DNA of 64,000 bases, from the NCBI RefSeq assembly GCF_003019255.1, contig NZ_CP027846.1, forward strand, positions 1,178,001-1,242,000, written 5' to 3'. The notes beneath the pieces were generated by a model. That model was not told the DNA's origin, made no database searches, and saw only the letters and a list, made by a program, of their open reading frames with translations. Within the stretch, counting starts at the first letter, position 1, and each line of letters begins with the position of its first letter. A program made the translations under genes and the position numbers. Positions 24,072 to 32,905 of this stretch are shown in pieces. The DNA comes from Staphylococcus kloosii. GTDB lineage: Bacteria; Bacillota; Bacilli; Staphylococcales; Staphylococcaceae.

Positions 24072-24242
24072 ATGTTGAATTTTATTAAAGGTTTAATTAA
24101 ATTTGTACTAGGTACAATCTTAACTGTATCACTTTTAGCTGGTGTTGGTGCAGTAGTATTTGCTTATATTTTCAAAAAAGACTTTGAAGATATTGAAAGT
24201 AAAACAAAAGAAATTGTTTCAGATATTGAAGCTAATAATTAA
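24072..24242 (+). CDS. 56-residue single-helix membrane protein, unknown function
   Basis: GAGGTG about 6 nt upstream of the ATG (24072). MLNFIKGLIKFVLG is an amphipathic or hydrophobic start, a transmembrane helix follows (about residues 11-34, TILTVSLLAGVGAVVFAYIF), then a charged, helical cytoplasmic tail (KKDFEDIESKTKEIVSDIEANN). It lies between two inverted repeats and a strong terminator, so it is a stand-alone transcript. Not listed by a long-ORF filter but well supported. Function unknown. Confidence 0.75.
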   Translation: MLNFIKGLIKFVLGTILTVSLLAGVGAVVFAYIFKKDFEDIESKTKEIVSDIEANN

Positions 24243-24245
24243 TTA

Positions 24246-24280
24246 TAAAAATAGAACACATGATGTGTTCTATTTTTTTT
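24246..24280. terminator. Terminator after the 56-residue gene, possibly bidirectional
   Basis: The stem AAAAATAGAACACAT / GTGTTCTATTTTT is followed by T's; the left A-run allows use from the minus strand for the LysE gene. Confidence 0.9.
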
Positions 24281-24305
24281 GTATAAATTTACTAATTCAG
24301 CGTTG

Positions 24306-24926
24306 TTATTGTTCAATCTTTAAAATACTTACTGCTAATGTAATCAATGAAATGCCTACGACATAGTCAAATGCCGCTTTAATTTTCGGACTATTAAATA
24401 AGGCTTTGATATAATCAAAAACATAACTACAGATGAAAAACCACACGAATACAATTGCAATAAATAGACTAGATAAGTAAATGATTTGTAAACTTGTATG
24501 ATGGTTTGTGACGAATTGTGGAAGGATACTAATATAAAACAGTATTGCTTTTGGATTTAACATAGTGCTCATAAAGCCTTGTTTATAAGATGTAGTGAAA
24601 TTAATCGTTTGCTTACTATGAATCTCTGTATGTATCGGCACATTTTTACGCGCGTTAATTATTGCTTTGATACCTAAATAAGCGATATATAAGGCACCGA
24701 AAATCTTAATTACGATAAAAACATAGTACGAACTAGTTAGGATAAAAATAAGGCCTAATGCTGCTAAGGAAGAATATAGTACGTGAGCGCTACAAATACC
24801 TAAACCTGCGATAATACCGTTTTTAGTAGTGCCAGACATCGTATTATTAACTACGATGAAAAAGTCGGGTCCCGGTATCATAATAATCATCAATGCAATG
24901 GCAATAAAACTGAGCCAATTTTCCAT
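24306..24926 (-). CDS. LysE-family amino acid exporter
   Basis: A 206-residue LysE/RhtB-type efflux protein. The N-terminal signature MIMIPGPDFFIVVNN and six hydrophobic segments (residues about 2-25, 37-60, 65-85, 113-135, 144-165 and 182-202) fit the family. Exports an amino acid or derivative; the substrate cannot be assigned from sequence. AGGAGG precedes the ATG. Single gene. Confidence 0.85.
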   Translation of the reverse strand: MENWLSFIAIALMIIMIPGPDFFIVVNNTMSGTTKNGIIAGLGICSAHVLYSSLAALGLIFILTSSYYVFIVIKIFGALYIAYLGIKAIINARKNVPIHTEIHSKQTINFTTSYKQGFMSTMLNPKAILFYISILPQFVTNHHTSLQIIYLSSLFIAIVFVWFFICSYVFDYIKALFNSPKIKAAFDYVVGISLITLAVSILKIEQ

Positions 24927-25020
24927 ACTATTCCTCCTTTATCAAGTGCTAAAATTGTTATAGATATTTGATTAAGTTTAGTATAGTTAAATAAATTATT
25001 CAATATGTTATTTATTAACA

Positions 25021-25425
25021 CTAAAGTTGTTGTATCTTCGTAACGTCTAAGAGTGAAACTTTAATGTCTTCACCGTCATTATATGTTACGCCAGTAAGAT
25101 ACATATTTATCATATCGATATGCTTTATCGTCAATGATAATGATTTGAGCCAACCTTCTTGATAGTACTCAAGTTGCACTGGGCGATTGTTGTGCAAAGA
25201 CTGGTGCAAATGAATGTTTAAGTCATTTAATTGATCGTCCGATAAAATAGGTCGGTCAATTTTATTTTGATCAATGATATAGTTTTGAATTGTTTCGAAC
25301 TGTTCGGGCAACGTGGCAAAAGGTGCCCACTTCACCATACCTCTACCCATAGGAATATTTTTAGATAGATATTCTCTCGGGATCTTTCTATAATCGGTTT
25401 CTTGTTTATATTTATCTGGAATCAT
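25021..25425 (-). CDS. YolD-like protein under a LexA box
   Basis: A 134-residue YolD-family protein (MGRGMVKWAPFATLPEQF is the family core). YolD proteins are often encoded beside a UmuC-type polymerase and are SOS-inducible; here no polymerase neighbours it. A palindrome GAAC-AAAT-GTTC (25449-25460) 24 bp upstream of the start matches the Gram-positive LexA box, supporting SOS control. The molecular role is not established. The start at 25425 has an adequate site (GAGGTGATT). Confidence 0.8.
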   Translation of the reverse strand: MIPDKYKQETDYRKIPREYLSKNIPMGRGMVKWAPFATLPEQFETIQNYIIDQNKIDRPILSDDQLNDLNIHLHQSLHNNRPVQLEYYQEGWLKSLSLTIKHIDMINMYLTGVTYNDGEDIKVSLLDVTKIQQL

Positions 25426-25448
25426 CGAATCACCTCACTACAATAATA

Positions 25449-25461
25449 GAACAAATGTTCG
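25449..25461. promoter_or_regulatory. LexA (SOS) box upstream of the YolD gene
   Basis: GAACAAATGTTCG: perfect GAAC-N4-GTTC core palindrome, one base short of the full CGAAC-N4-GTTCG consensus. Confidence 0.75.
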
Positions 25462-25552
25462 CGTAAGTGCAAGTGCTTTTCGAAAATAGTAAAAGAAATA
25501 TTTAAGCAACGTTTGACGTAGCAATAAATTAAAATTCAAACATATATAAATA

Positions 25553-25582
25553 AGGTCAAGTCATCTAAATATGACTCGACCT
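25553..25582 (-). terminator. Probable terminator of arsB
   Basis: The stem AGGTCAAGTCAT / ATGACTCGACCT has one mismatch; the T-run on the minus strand is weak. Confidence 0.5.
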
Positions 25583-25596
25583 GAAAGATATATTGT

Positions 25597-26886
25597 TTAA
25601 AAGAGTATAAGTGTTAAGTATAAGCCTAATAAAGTAATGAATAACACAGGTAACGTAATGACGATTCCAGTTTTAAAATAAGTCCCCCATGATATTTTGA
25701 TACCTTTATTAGTAAGGACATGTAACCATAGCAATGTAGCTAAGGAGCCAATAGGTGTTATTTTAGGACCTAAATCTGATCCTATAACATTGGCGTAAAT
25801 CATGCCTTCTTTCACCATACTCGTAACGTCTGCTTGATTAATGGCAAGTGCATCTATTAATACAGTTGGTAGGTTATTCATGATGGATGATAAAAATGCA
25901 GAAATGAAACCAGTGCCTATAATACTTAAAATTAAATTATGATTAGAAATAAATGTTAATACATTGCCTAGTAGGTGAGTGATGCCTACATTTTTCAAAC
26001 CAAAAACGACAAGGTACATACCGATAGAGAAAATAACGATATTCCATGGTGCTTCTTTAAGTATTTTTTTAGTTTGTACCGCCTGTGATTTACGAGCTAA
26101 TAATATGAAAATAAAAGCTACAAACAGTGCAATAAATGATACAGGTATGTGCGCAAACTCACTAATTAAATAACCTGCAAGTAAAAATGCCAATACTATC
26201 CAAGAAATTTTAAACAAGCGATTATCTTTAATAGCAGCGTGAGGGCTTTCAACTTGTTGTGCTTCGAATTGAAGCGGTATCGAACGTTTAAAGTAAAGCC
26301 ATAAAATAACTATACTCGCTAACAGCGCACATAGATCAGGTAATATCATGCGACTAAAATATTTCATGAAAGAAATATTAAAATAATCAGCAGACACGAT
26401 ATTAACTAAGTTACTAATCGTAAAAGGTAATGACGTGGCATCTGCAATAAACCCACTAGCAATAACAAATGGAAAGATTACTTTTTTATTAAAACCTAAT
26501 GTACGTACGATAGCTAAAACAATTGGTGTTAAAATAAGTGCAGCACCATCATTAGCAAAAAAAGCCGCTACAATTGCACCAAGTAACATAATATAAATAA
26601 ACATTTTAATACCATTGCCACGCGATGCTTTAACCATATAGACAGCTGACCATTCAAAAAAACCAACAGCATCTAAAATTAAAGAAATTAAAATAAGCGC
26701 AACAAAGGTTAATGTAGCATTCCACACGATTTGCGTTACTTCAATAACATCTGCAAAATTAACAACACCAGTTAGTAGAGCAAGGCAAGCGCCAATAACA
26801 GCGCTAATGCCTATATCTAGCCCTTTAGGTTGCCAAATGACTAAGACCAAAGTTAAGACAAAAATGATGATTGCCAAAAATGTCAT
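25597..26886 (-). CDS. arsB: ArsB arsenite efflux pump
   Basis: A 429-residue arsenite/antimonite antiporter with about 12 transmembrane segments. The conserved core elements ANDGAALILTPIVLA, SGFIADATSLPFTISNL, NNLPTVLIDALA and GSDLGPKITPIGSLATLLWLH are typical ArsB. The ATG at 26886 is preferred over the GTG 4 codons upstream, because its length then equals the family norm of 429 and a GGGTG site lies upstream. No arsR or arsC is adjacent, which is unusual for a plasmid-type ars operon but common for chromosomal copies. Confidence 0.88.
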   Translation of the reverse strand: MTFLAIIIFVLTLVLVIWQPKGLDIGISAVIGACLALLTGVVNFADVIEVTQIVWNATLTFVALILISLILDAVGFFEWSAVYMVKASRGNGIKMFIYIMLLGAIVAAFFANDGAALILTPIVLAIVRTLGFNKKVIFPFVIASGFIADATSLPFTISNLVNIVSADYFNISFMKYFSRMILPDLCALLASIVILWLYFKRSIPLQFEAQQVESPHAAIKDNRLFKISWIVLAFLLAGYLISEFAHIPVSFIALFVAFIFILLARKSQAVQTKKILKEAPWNIVIFSIGMYLVVFGLKNVGITHLLGNVLTFISNHNLILSIIGTGFISAFLSSIMNNLPTVLIDALAINQADVTSMVKEGMIYANVIGSDLGPKITPIGSLATLLWLHVLTNKGIKISWGTYFKTGIVITLPVLFITLLGLYLTLILF

Positions 26887-27140
26887 GATTAGATTCACCC
26901 GATTTCGTGGTTTTAACAGTACATTGCACCGATGAATTTTTTTAATGTAAATTATGAAAAATAACGATGCGATTTAACTTACATAGATTAACATCGGAAC
27001 ATCAATTTGTCTATTTGTCAGTAAGAGGCAATGCTTGCGCTAACAGTGTATAGTTAAATAGATAAGGATGAAATTTAATTAATTGTTATTCTCTGCTAAC
27101 TTTAATAAAATGAAGTTATATCAATAATGGAGGGGTTTTC

Positions 27141-28175
27141 ATGACAACAATAGGTTATGTTGGTTCATATACTAAAAAAGAAGGAAAAGGCATTTACCGT
27201 TTTGAGTTAGATGAAGCGTCAGGTAAAATCGCTACAATAGAAACTGGATACGAAGTTGAAGCTTCTACATACCTAACTCAATATAACTCATATTTATATG
27301 CCATTACTCGAGAAGGAGACGATTGCGGCATCGCAAGTTTCAAAATCGGTGATAACGGTCAGCTAACTTTAATAAATAAATGTCTTGAATCTACTGCTGG
27401 AACAGGTTGTTATGTGTCAGTTTCTCCAAACGGACAATTTTTATTTGAATCTGTTTACGGTGCAGGATTAGCGCGTATATATGAATTAGACACGACGACA
27501 GGAAAAGTAGTCAAACTAATACAAGAATTACAACACACTTACCCTGTGGGACCTAATGAGAGACAAGAGCATCCACATGTACATTTATTAGATACGACGC
27601 CTGATAATTATGTAGTGGCTATGGATCTAGGAACTGATAGAGTAGTTACTTATCAATACGGTGAACAAGGCCTAACTGAATATGCTGTGACTCAATTTGA
27701 ACCGGCAGATGGCCCACGTCACATCACATTTAACGATAATAATAATTATGCTTATGTCGTACATGAATTATCAAATATTGTCAGTGTCGTTAGTTATCAA
27801 GATGGTAAATTTAAAGAAGTCGAAAGACATAGCACAATACCTGAAGATTTTACAGGTGATACAAAACTAGCTGGGGTCAGACTTTCTCAAGATCAACAGT
27901 TTTTATATATAAGTAATAGAGGGCATGACAGTATCGCAATATTTAAAGTATCCAATGATGGCTCATCTCTTGAGTTAGTTAATTTTACGCACAGTGGTGG
28001 AGAATTCCCACGTGACTTTAATATAACAAATTCAGACGACTTTCTTGTTTGTGCACACCAAGAAGGCGACTATGCGTTAACAGTATTTAGTAGAGATAAA
28101 AATACTGGTGAATTAACACAAGTCGACAACCATGCCGAAGCGGCAGAAGGTGTATGTGTTAAATTTTTACAATAA
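27141..28175 (+). CDS. Lactonase family protein (6-phosphogluconolactonase-like beta-propeller)
   Basis: A 344-residue cytoplasmic seven-bladed beta-propeller of the Pgl/YbhE lactonase family. Recognisable parts are the N-terminal IGYVGSYTKKEGKGIYRFELD, VSVSPNGQFLF, HVHLLDTTPDNYVVAMDLGTDRV, DGPRHITF and GGEFPRDFNI near the end. It may hydrolyse 6-phosphogluconolactone, but related proteins with other substrates exist. Strong site GGAGGGG before the ATG. Single gene. Confidence 0.85.
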   Translation: MTTIGYVGSYTKKEGKGIYRFELDEASGKIATIETGYEVEASTYLTQYNSYLYAITREGDDCGIASFKIGDNGQLTLINKCLESTAGTGCYVSVSPNGQFLFESVYGAGLARIYELDTTTGKVVKLIQELQHTYPVGPNERQEHPHVHLLDTTPDNYVVAMDLGTDRVVTYQYGEQGLTEYAVTQFEPADGPRHITFNDNNNYAYVVHELSNIVSVVSYQDGKFKEVERHSTIPEDFTGDTKLAGVRLSQDQQFLYISNRGHDSIAIFKVSNDGSSLELVNFTHSGGEFPRDFNITNSDDFLVCAHQEGDYALTVFSRDKNTGELTQVDNHAEAAEGVCVKFLQ

Positions 28176-28205
28176 ATAGTTGGATAGTCGAACTAACCAT
28201 CACAT

Positions 28206-28241
28206 AAAAAAGAGCAACTCATTATGAGATGCTCTTTTTTA
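28206..28241. terminator. Bidirectional terminator
   Basis: AAAAAGAGCA/TGCTCTTTTT stem with a small bulge, A-run on one side and T-run on the other, between the lactonase gene and aldH. Confidence 0.88.
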
Positions 28242-28248
28242 GTAGTTA

Positions 28249-29628
28249 TTATTTATTAAAGAACGTTTTAATATATTTAAATTTACCTTTATAAGGAGGG
28301 AAAATAACGCTAGATTCTAAACGTGTCGTTTTGAAAATGTAAGACTTATCGTGACTAAACGTATCGAAACTATATTTGCCATGATACTGGCCAATACCAG
28401 AATTGCCTACGCCACCAAATGGTAAATTTGGATTAGCAATGTGCATCAATGTATCGTTAATAGCACCACCGCCGAATGATAGTTCGTTTAAAACACGTTC
28501 TGTAGCATTTTCATCTTCGCTAAATAAATATAAGCTTAGTGGTTTAGGTTTGGATTGAATTAATGCTAATGCGTCATCAAAATCTTCATAAGTAACAATT
28601 GGTAATAGTGGACCGAAAATCTCTTCTTGCATTATTTTAGCGTCAACGTCCACATTGTCTATAATTGTTGGTGCAATATATAAAGTATCTTTATTTGTCG
28701 TACCACCAAAAACGATATTCTGCTGTTGTTCCGTTAACAACTCAGTAAGTCTTGAAAAATGTCGCTCATTAACGATACGACCAAAATCTTCAGATTGTTG
28801 AACGTCTGTACCATAAAATTCAGAAATTGTTGATTTAAGCGCATTGATCAAATCGTTTTTAATCGATTTTTTTACTAATAAGTAATCGGGTGCTATGCAA
28901 GTTTGGCCAGCATTGGTGAATTTACCAAAACAAATACGTTCACTCGTAACCTTTATATTAGCAGATTCATCTATAATGACAGGGGATTTACCACCTAATT
29001 CTAATGTTACTGGTGTTAAATTATTACTGGCAGCTTGATAAACAGAACGGCCAACATTTTCACTACCAGTAAAGAAAATATAATCAAAAGGTAATGCTGT
29101 AAGTTGCTGCGTCGTTTCTGCTTCACCTTCAATTACAGCTACGTATTCTGGATTAAACACATCTTCAATAATTTTACGTAACACTTTAGTGACATGTGGT
29201 GTGAATTCAGACGGTTTAATAACGGCTGTATTACCTGCAGCAATTGCACCTATTAAAGGTTCAATAACCAATTGAAGCGGGTAGTTGAAAGGTCCAATAA
29301 TTAATACGGTACCGTATGGTTCTTTCATTATGTAACTTTTAGCTGGAAACATAAATAAAGGTGTATTAACTTGTTTGCGTTTAGTCCAATTTTTAAGTTC
29401 TTTGCGTGCTAACTTAATACTTTTCAAAACGAAACCAATTTCAGTAGCAAAAGCCTCAACTTTGTTTTTGCCTAAATCAGCATTGAAAGCTTCTAATAAC
29501 TCTGTTTCGTAATTTTTTATACTTTTACTCAAGTTTTTTAATTGTTGTTTACGAAACTTAACATCTTTCGTCGCATGCGTTTTAAAATATTGTCTACTTT
29601 GCTCAAAAGTTTGTTCGACCGAGTTCAA
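28249..29628 (-). CDS. aldH: Aldehyde dehydrogenase
   Basis: A 459-residue NAD(P)-dependent aldehyde dehydrogenase. Motifs: NYPLQLVIEPLIGAIAAGN (Rossmann entry), FTGSENVGR, the catalytic Glu in LELGGKSP and Cys in GQTCIAPDY. The TTG at 29628 is the start: GGGAGG lies 7 nt upstream and the resulting N-terminus (NSVEQTFEQS) aligns with staphylococcal AldH, whereas the long upstream frame includes no site. The C-terminal hydrophobic/basic end (PPYKGKFKYIKTFF) is like the fatty-aldehyde subgroup and may touch the membrane. Single gene. Confidence 0.9.
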   Translation of the reverse strand: MNSVEQTFEQSRQYFKTHATKDVKFRKQQLKNLSKSIKNYETELLEAFNADLGKNKVEAFATEIGFVLKSIKLARKELKNWTKRKQVNTPLFMFPAKSYIMKEPYGTVLIIGPFNYPLQLVIEPLIGAIAAGNTAVIKPSEFTPHVTKVLRKIIEDVFNPEYVAVIEGEAETTQQLTALPFDYIFFTGSENVGRSVYQAASNNLTPVTLELGGKSPVIIDESANIKVTSERICFGKFTNAGQTCIAPDYLLVKKSIKNDLINALKSTISEFYGTDVQQSEDFGRIVNERHFSRLTELLTEQQQNIVFGGTTNKDTLYIAPTIIDNVDVDAKIMQEEIFGPLLPIVTYEDFDDALALIQSKPKPLSLYLFSEDENATERVLNELSFGGGAINDTLMHIANPNLPFGGVGNSGIGQYHGKYSFDTFSHDKSYIFKTTRLESSVIFPPYKGKFKYIKTFFNK

Positions 29629-29676
29629 AGTTATTCCTCCCGTATGAAAATAAAATAGCACGTATAAATTTATAAA

Positions 29677-29702
29677 AACTGGGACATTACAATGTCCCAG
29701 TT
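29677..29702 (-). terminator. Terminator of ppaC
   Basis: The stem AACTGGGACATT / AATGTCCCAGTT is followed on the minus strand by a T-run. Confidence 0.82.
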
Positions 29703-29734
29703 ATCATCAAAAGTATAAACAAATATCAACTTGA

Positions 29735-30661
29735 TTAGCTTAATACGTCAGTAATTTGTGGTACGACTTGTTTTTTTCTTGAAACGACACCTGGTAAAAA
29801 GGCTGTACCATTTTCAAGTGTAACATTAAATGCTTCTCCAACTTTATCTTTATCGTCACCGATAACTAAAATTTTAGAGTCACTATTAATAATGTCAGTA
29901 ACTAAAAGTACAAATAAATCATAATTTTCTTCATTATTTGCTGCTAACATTGCAGTTTCTAGCTCATCATGTCTGTCGAATACTTCGTCAATATCAACAG
30001 TATTTACTTGACCAATACGAGTAACATGGCTACCCATATTAAATGATTTGGCATCTAACGATAATAATTCTTCGGCACTTTTATCTACCGTTGAAGCACC
30101 TGCTTTTAGCATTTCTAAGCCATATGATTCTAAATCAATGTTAGCGATAGATTTTAAAGCTTCTGCAGCAGCTACATCTTCTTCAGTACAAGTTGGAGAT
30201 TTGAATAATAAACTGTCAGAAATAATTGCAGAAATCATTAATCCAGCAATCTCTGGTTTAATTTCAAAGCCACGTTCTTGATACATTTTATATAAAATCG
30301 TTGCTGTACAACCAACTGGTTCAGCACGATAGTATAATGGAGCAGCAGTTTCGAAATTAGCAATTCTGTGGTGATCGATAACGTGTTGGATTGTTGCGTC
30401 CGTAATAGTATCAGCACTTTGTTGGAACTCGTTATGGTCAACAAGAATAACGTTTTGATCTGCTAAGTTATCATTAAGTAACTCAGGTGCCTCAACTTTG
30501 AAATAATCTAAAGCGTATTGAGTTTCTGGTCCAACTTCACCTAAACGAAATGCTTGAGCTTCGTTGTTGCCTGTTTGAGCTTCAAAATCTGACATAATAA
30601 TAGCTGATGAAATAGCATCAGTATCTGGATTTTTGTGTCCGAAAATATAAGTTTTAGCCAT
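29735..30661 (-). CDS. ppaC: Manganese-dependent inorganic pyrophosphatase
   Basis: A 308-residue family II pyrophosphatase that hydrolyses PPi released by biosynthesis. The DHH phosphoesterase motifs are clear: GHKNPDTDAISSA (residues 8-20) and VIDHHRIANF (around 89-98). The C-terminal DHHA2 domain begins after about residue 190. A nicotinamidase-like gene lies 47 bp upstream on the same strand and may share the transcript. Ends at a hairpin. Confidence 0.95.
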   Translation of the reverse strand: MAKTYIFGHKNPDTDAISSAIIMSDFEAQTGNNEAQAFRLGEVGPETQYALDYFKVEAPELLNDNLADQNVILVDHNEFQQSADTITDATIQHVIDHHRIANFETAAPLYYRAEPVGCTATILYKMYQERGFEIKPEIAGLMISAIISDSLLFKSPTCTEEDVAAAEALKSIANIDLESYGLEMLKAGASTVDKSAEELLSLDAKSFNMGSHVTRIGQVNTVDIDEVFDRHDELETAMLAANNEENYDLFVLLVTDIINSDSKILVIGDDKDKVGEAFNVTLENGTAFLPGVVSRKKQVVPQITDVLS

Positions 30662-30708
30662 AAATCAATTCTCCTTAAAAAAATTAGTTTCTATCATTTT
30701 AGCACGAT

Positions 30709-31269
30709 TTAAGACTGATATTCTACATAAGCACCTAAGGAATTTTTAAAATGTTCTAATGCCCACGTATGACCTGTTTGATTGAAAGAGGCTACGCCTT
30801 GCGATGAAATAAATAAATTATAGCCTAAATTATATGCGGTTATCGCAGTATGTAATACACAAATATCGGTACAAACACCCACAATTTCAATACCGTCGAT
30901 ATGACGTTCGCGTAACATTAAATCTAAAGCCGTGCCACAAAAAGAGTCATAACGTGTCTTGTCTAGAAAATGTACATGATCGCTAAATTGAATTTTTTGA
31001 TAAATGTCATTTACTTTGCCATACAGTTCTCGACCGGGTGTACCGATAATATTGTGTGGAGGGAACAACTTACTTTCCGGATGTTGATGATTATCCTCGA
31101 AATGTAAATCCATCATAAAGAAAATGGGTTGCTTGTGATTATTATATTCTTCAATTTTAGAAACGATATAAGGTTCTAATCTTTGTGCTGGTTTACCGCA
31201 AGTTAAATTACCATTGTCAGCTACAAAATCATTTGAATAATCTACTACTATTAATGCCTTGTTTGCCAT
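30709..31269 (-). CDS. pncA: Nicotinamidase / isochorismatase-family cysteine hydrolase
   Basis: A 186-residue cysteine hydrolase. Asp10 (VVDYSNDF) and the Cys in GVCTDICVLHTA (near residue 131) are the family's catalytic residues. Best fit is PncA nicotinamidase, which feeds nicotinic acid to PncB at 35128. Metal ligands in MMDLHFEDNHQHPES are consistent. Other isochorismatase-fold amidases cannot be excluded. Upstream of ppaC by 47 bp on the same strand. Confidence 0.82.
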   Translation of the reverse strand: MANKALIVVDYSNDFVADNGNLTCGKPAQRLEPYIVSKIEEYNNHKQPIFFMMDLHFEDNHQHPESKLFPPHNIIGTPGRELYGKVNDIYQKIQFSDHVHFLDKTRYDSFCGTALDLMLRERHIDGIEIVGVCTDICVLHTAITAYNLGYNLFISSQGVASFNQTGHTWALEHFKNSLGAYVEYQS

Positions 31270-31410
31270 AATAATATTTACACCTCATTATTTAAAAATG
31301 TTTTACAATAATATAGTTAGTAGCATAACCCATAAAGTAATAATAATCGAGTTTATTTCGGTTAAAATAGGAAATGTTAATTGGGAAGATAAAATAGGGA
31401 GGTGCTTGGA

Positions 31411-32493
31411 TTGGAAATTGACGCGCGCGAATTTGGATTAACTGGACAAAATGCTAAAAAAGATACGACTGCCTTACAAAAAGCACTCAATTTTGCTAAA
31501 AAGCATTTCGGTACTACTATAAATGTACCTAATGGTGAATATTATATAAAAAAAGCGTTAGTTATTTATGCAGGTACGACATTAAAACTTGAAAATAACA
31601 CAGTATTAAAACGCCAAGGCAAAGATGCGTTAATAAAAAATGGTAAAAGACCTCATCGTTACTATGGATATAATGGCAACAGTTACATAACGATAACAGG
31701 TGGTACGTTAGATATGAATGGTAAGTTAAAACCTGTTAATAATACTGCGATGTGTATCGGACATGCTCGAGAAATTACCATTACTGATGTCACGGTTAAA
31801 GATGTTGTTGGTGGCCATGCCTTAGATGCCTGTGGTGTTAATGGATTGCATATCAGCGGTTGTCGCTTTGTAGGATTCAACGACGTAAAGGGAGACAGAA
31901 GTTTTTCTGAAGCGATTCAATTAGATATTCAAGTTAAAGGTGCGTTTCCTAAATTTGGCGCAACGGATGGAACTATAACCAAAAATGTTATTATTGAGCG
32001 ATGTTATTTTGGCAATTCTACCACTGAAGGCATGCAACCATGGAATAGGGCGATTGGTTCACATGCTAGTCGTTATAATCAATATTATGAAAATGTACAT
32101 ATCCGACATAATATTTTTGAAGATTTACAGTACTATGCTTTAACTCCTTTAAAATGTAAAAATACTTATATTCATCATAATTTATTTGAACATTGCCAAG
32201 GTGGCATACGATATTTAGGTATAAAAGACGGTAAAAATGCTAAAGATCTTGATGATATAGAGCAGCCTTCTCAAGCAGGAGAAAACTTAAATATTTATAA
32301 CAATGAATTCAAGGGCAAAATGAAATATGATGCCGTACATGTAAGAAATTATAATGACGTGAAACATAAGCATGTGACGATAGTACAAAATAACTTTTCT
32401 GATGTGTCACAAACAATTCATGCAGAAGATATAGAGCAGTTTATTATGCAAGATATAGATGAGCGTGCATTGAAAACAATTAATATTAGTTAG
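31411..32493 (+). CDS. Cytoplasmic right-handed beta-helix protein (pectate lyase/GH28-like)
   Basis: A 360-residue protein. TTG at 31411 is chosen because AGGGAGG ends 8 nt upstream; a GTG at 31402 overlaps that site. Repeats of short turns with NN, GC, TD and HH motifs (for example SYITITGGTLDMNG, GLHISGCRFVGF, NVHIRHNIFED, NTYIHHNLFEHC) form the parallel beta-helix. No signal peptide, which is odd for polysaccharide-degrading homologues. Acidic and aromatic residues that could line an active groove are present but no catalytic set is assigned. Substrate unknown. Single gene. Confidence 0.75.
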   Translation: MEIDAREFGLTGQNAKKDTTALQKALNFAKKHFGTTINVPNGEYYIKKALVIYAGTTLKLENNTVLKRQGKDALIKNGKRPHRYYGYNGNSYITITGGTLDMNGKLKPVNNTAMCIGHAREITITDVTVKDVVGGHALDACGVNGLHISGCRFVGFNDVKGDRSFSEAIQLDIQVKGAFPKFGATDGTITKNVIIERCYFGNSTTEGMQPWNRAIGSHASRYNQYYENVHIRHNIFEDLQYYALTPLKCKNTYIHHNLFEHCQGGIRYLGIKDGKNAKDLDDIEQPSQAGENLNIYNNEFKGKMKYDAVHVRNYNDVKHKHVTIVQNNFSDVSQTIHAEDIEQFIMQDIDERALKTINIS

Positions 32494-32556
32494 TTTACAA
32501 ACATAAGGGCCGCTAATTTGCAAAAACTCACTTAATGAGTAATTAAATAAGACTTT

Positions 32557-32598
32557 TTCTAAGCTACTTATTCCTTATATTCAAAAAAGATAGGTAGC
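32557..32598 (+). terminator. Terminator-like hairpin after the beta-helix gene
   Basis: TAAGCTACTTAT / ATAGGTAGCTTA pair with one mismatch; the following T-run is weak. Confidence 0.4.
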
Positions 32599-32705
32599 TT
32601 AACTATTTTAACTTCGAATAACGATAGCGTATGTCATAAACAACTATTTCTTATACGTTTTTTATTAAAATATACCTGTGATGTTACAGATGATATAATG
32701 ATGTA

Positions 32706-32855
32706 GTCGCCTATCTCTCAGGCGTCAATATGACGTAGGGAGGAGGTGTTGTTCATGTTGGATTTCCTTGTTCACAATATGACTTTAGTCATCAATGGTT
32801 GTATTATTGCGTTATTTGCGCATTGGCTGCGTAATCGCAATGACAAATAGGCGAC
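32706..32855. other. 9-bp long-range 5'-3' complementarity in the second toxin mRNA
   Basis: GTCGCCTAT (32706-32714) is exactly complementary to ATAGGCGAC (32847-32855), which overlaps the toxin stop codon TAG (32848-32850). The -10 TATAAT (32694-32699) predicts a start near 32706, so the pairing uses the very 5' end of the mRNA. This resembles the fold-back lock that keeps hok and fst mRNAs translationally inert. Confidence 0.65.
32755..32850 (+). CDS. Fst/PepA1-like type I toxin, 31 residues
   Basis: ATG with GGAGGAGGTG upstream. The peptide starts MLDFLVHNMTLVINGC, has a hydrophobic core (residues 10-24) and ends in the polar tail LRNRNDK. The stretch CIIALFAHWLRNRNDK is close in layout to PepA1 of S. 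aureus (…CAIAFFSYWLSRRNTK as I recall), so this belongs to the Fst toxin family. The locus has a TATAAT -10, a bidirectional terminator (32869-32905), a convergent antisense RNA, direct repeats and a 5'-3' lock. It was not in any long-ORF list. Toxicity is inferred from the family. Confidence 0.85.
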   Translation: MLDFLVHNMTLVINGCIIALFAHWLRNRNDK

Positions 32856-32868
32856 AAATAGCCACACC

Positions 32869-32905
32869 AAAAAATCCCCTCACTATTTGCGGTAGTGAGG
32901 GGATT
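32869..32905. terminator. Bidirectional terminator of the second toxin locus
   Basis: The stem AATCCCCTCACTA / TAGTGAGGGGATT (32873-32885, 32893-32905); T-run on the minus strand. Confidence 0.88.

Noticed and set aside
16272..32905. Hairpins at the two toxin loci as simple terminators of neighbouring genes
   Set aside because: They are isolated from the neighbours, flanked by promoters on both sides, and fit a toxin/antisense pair better.
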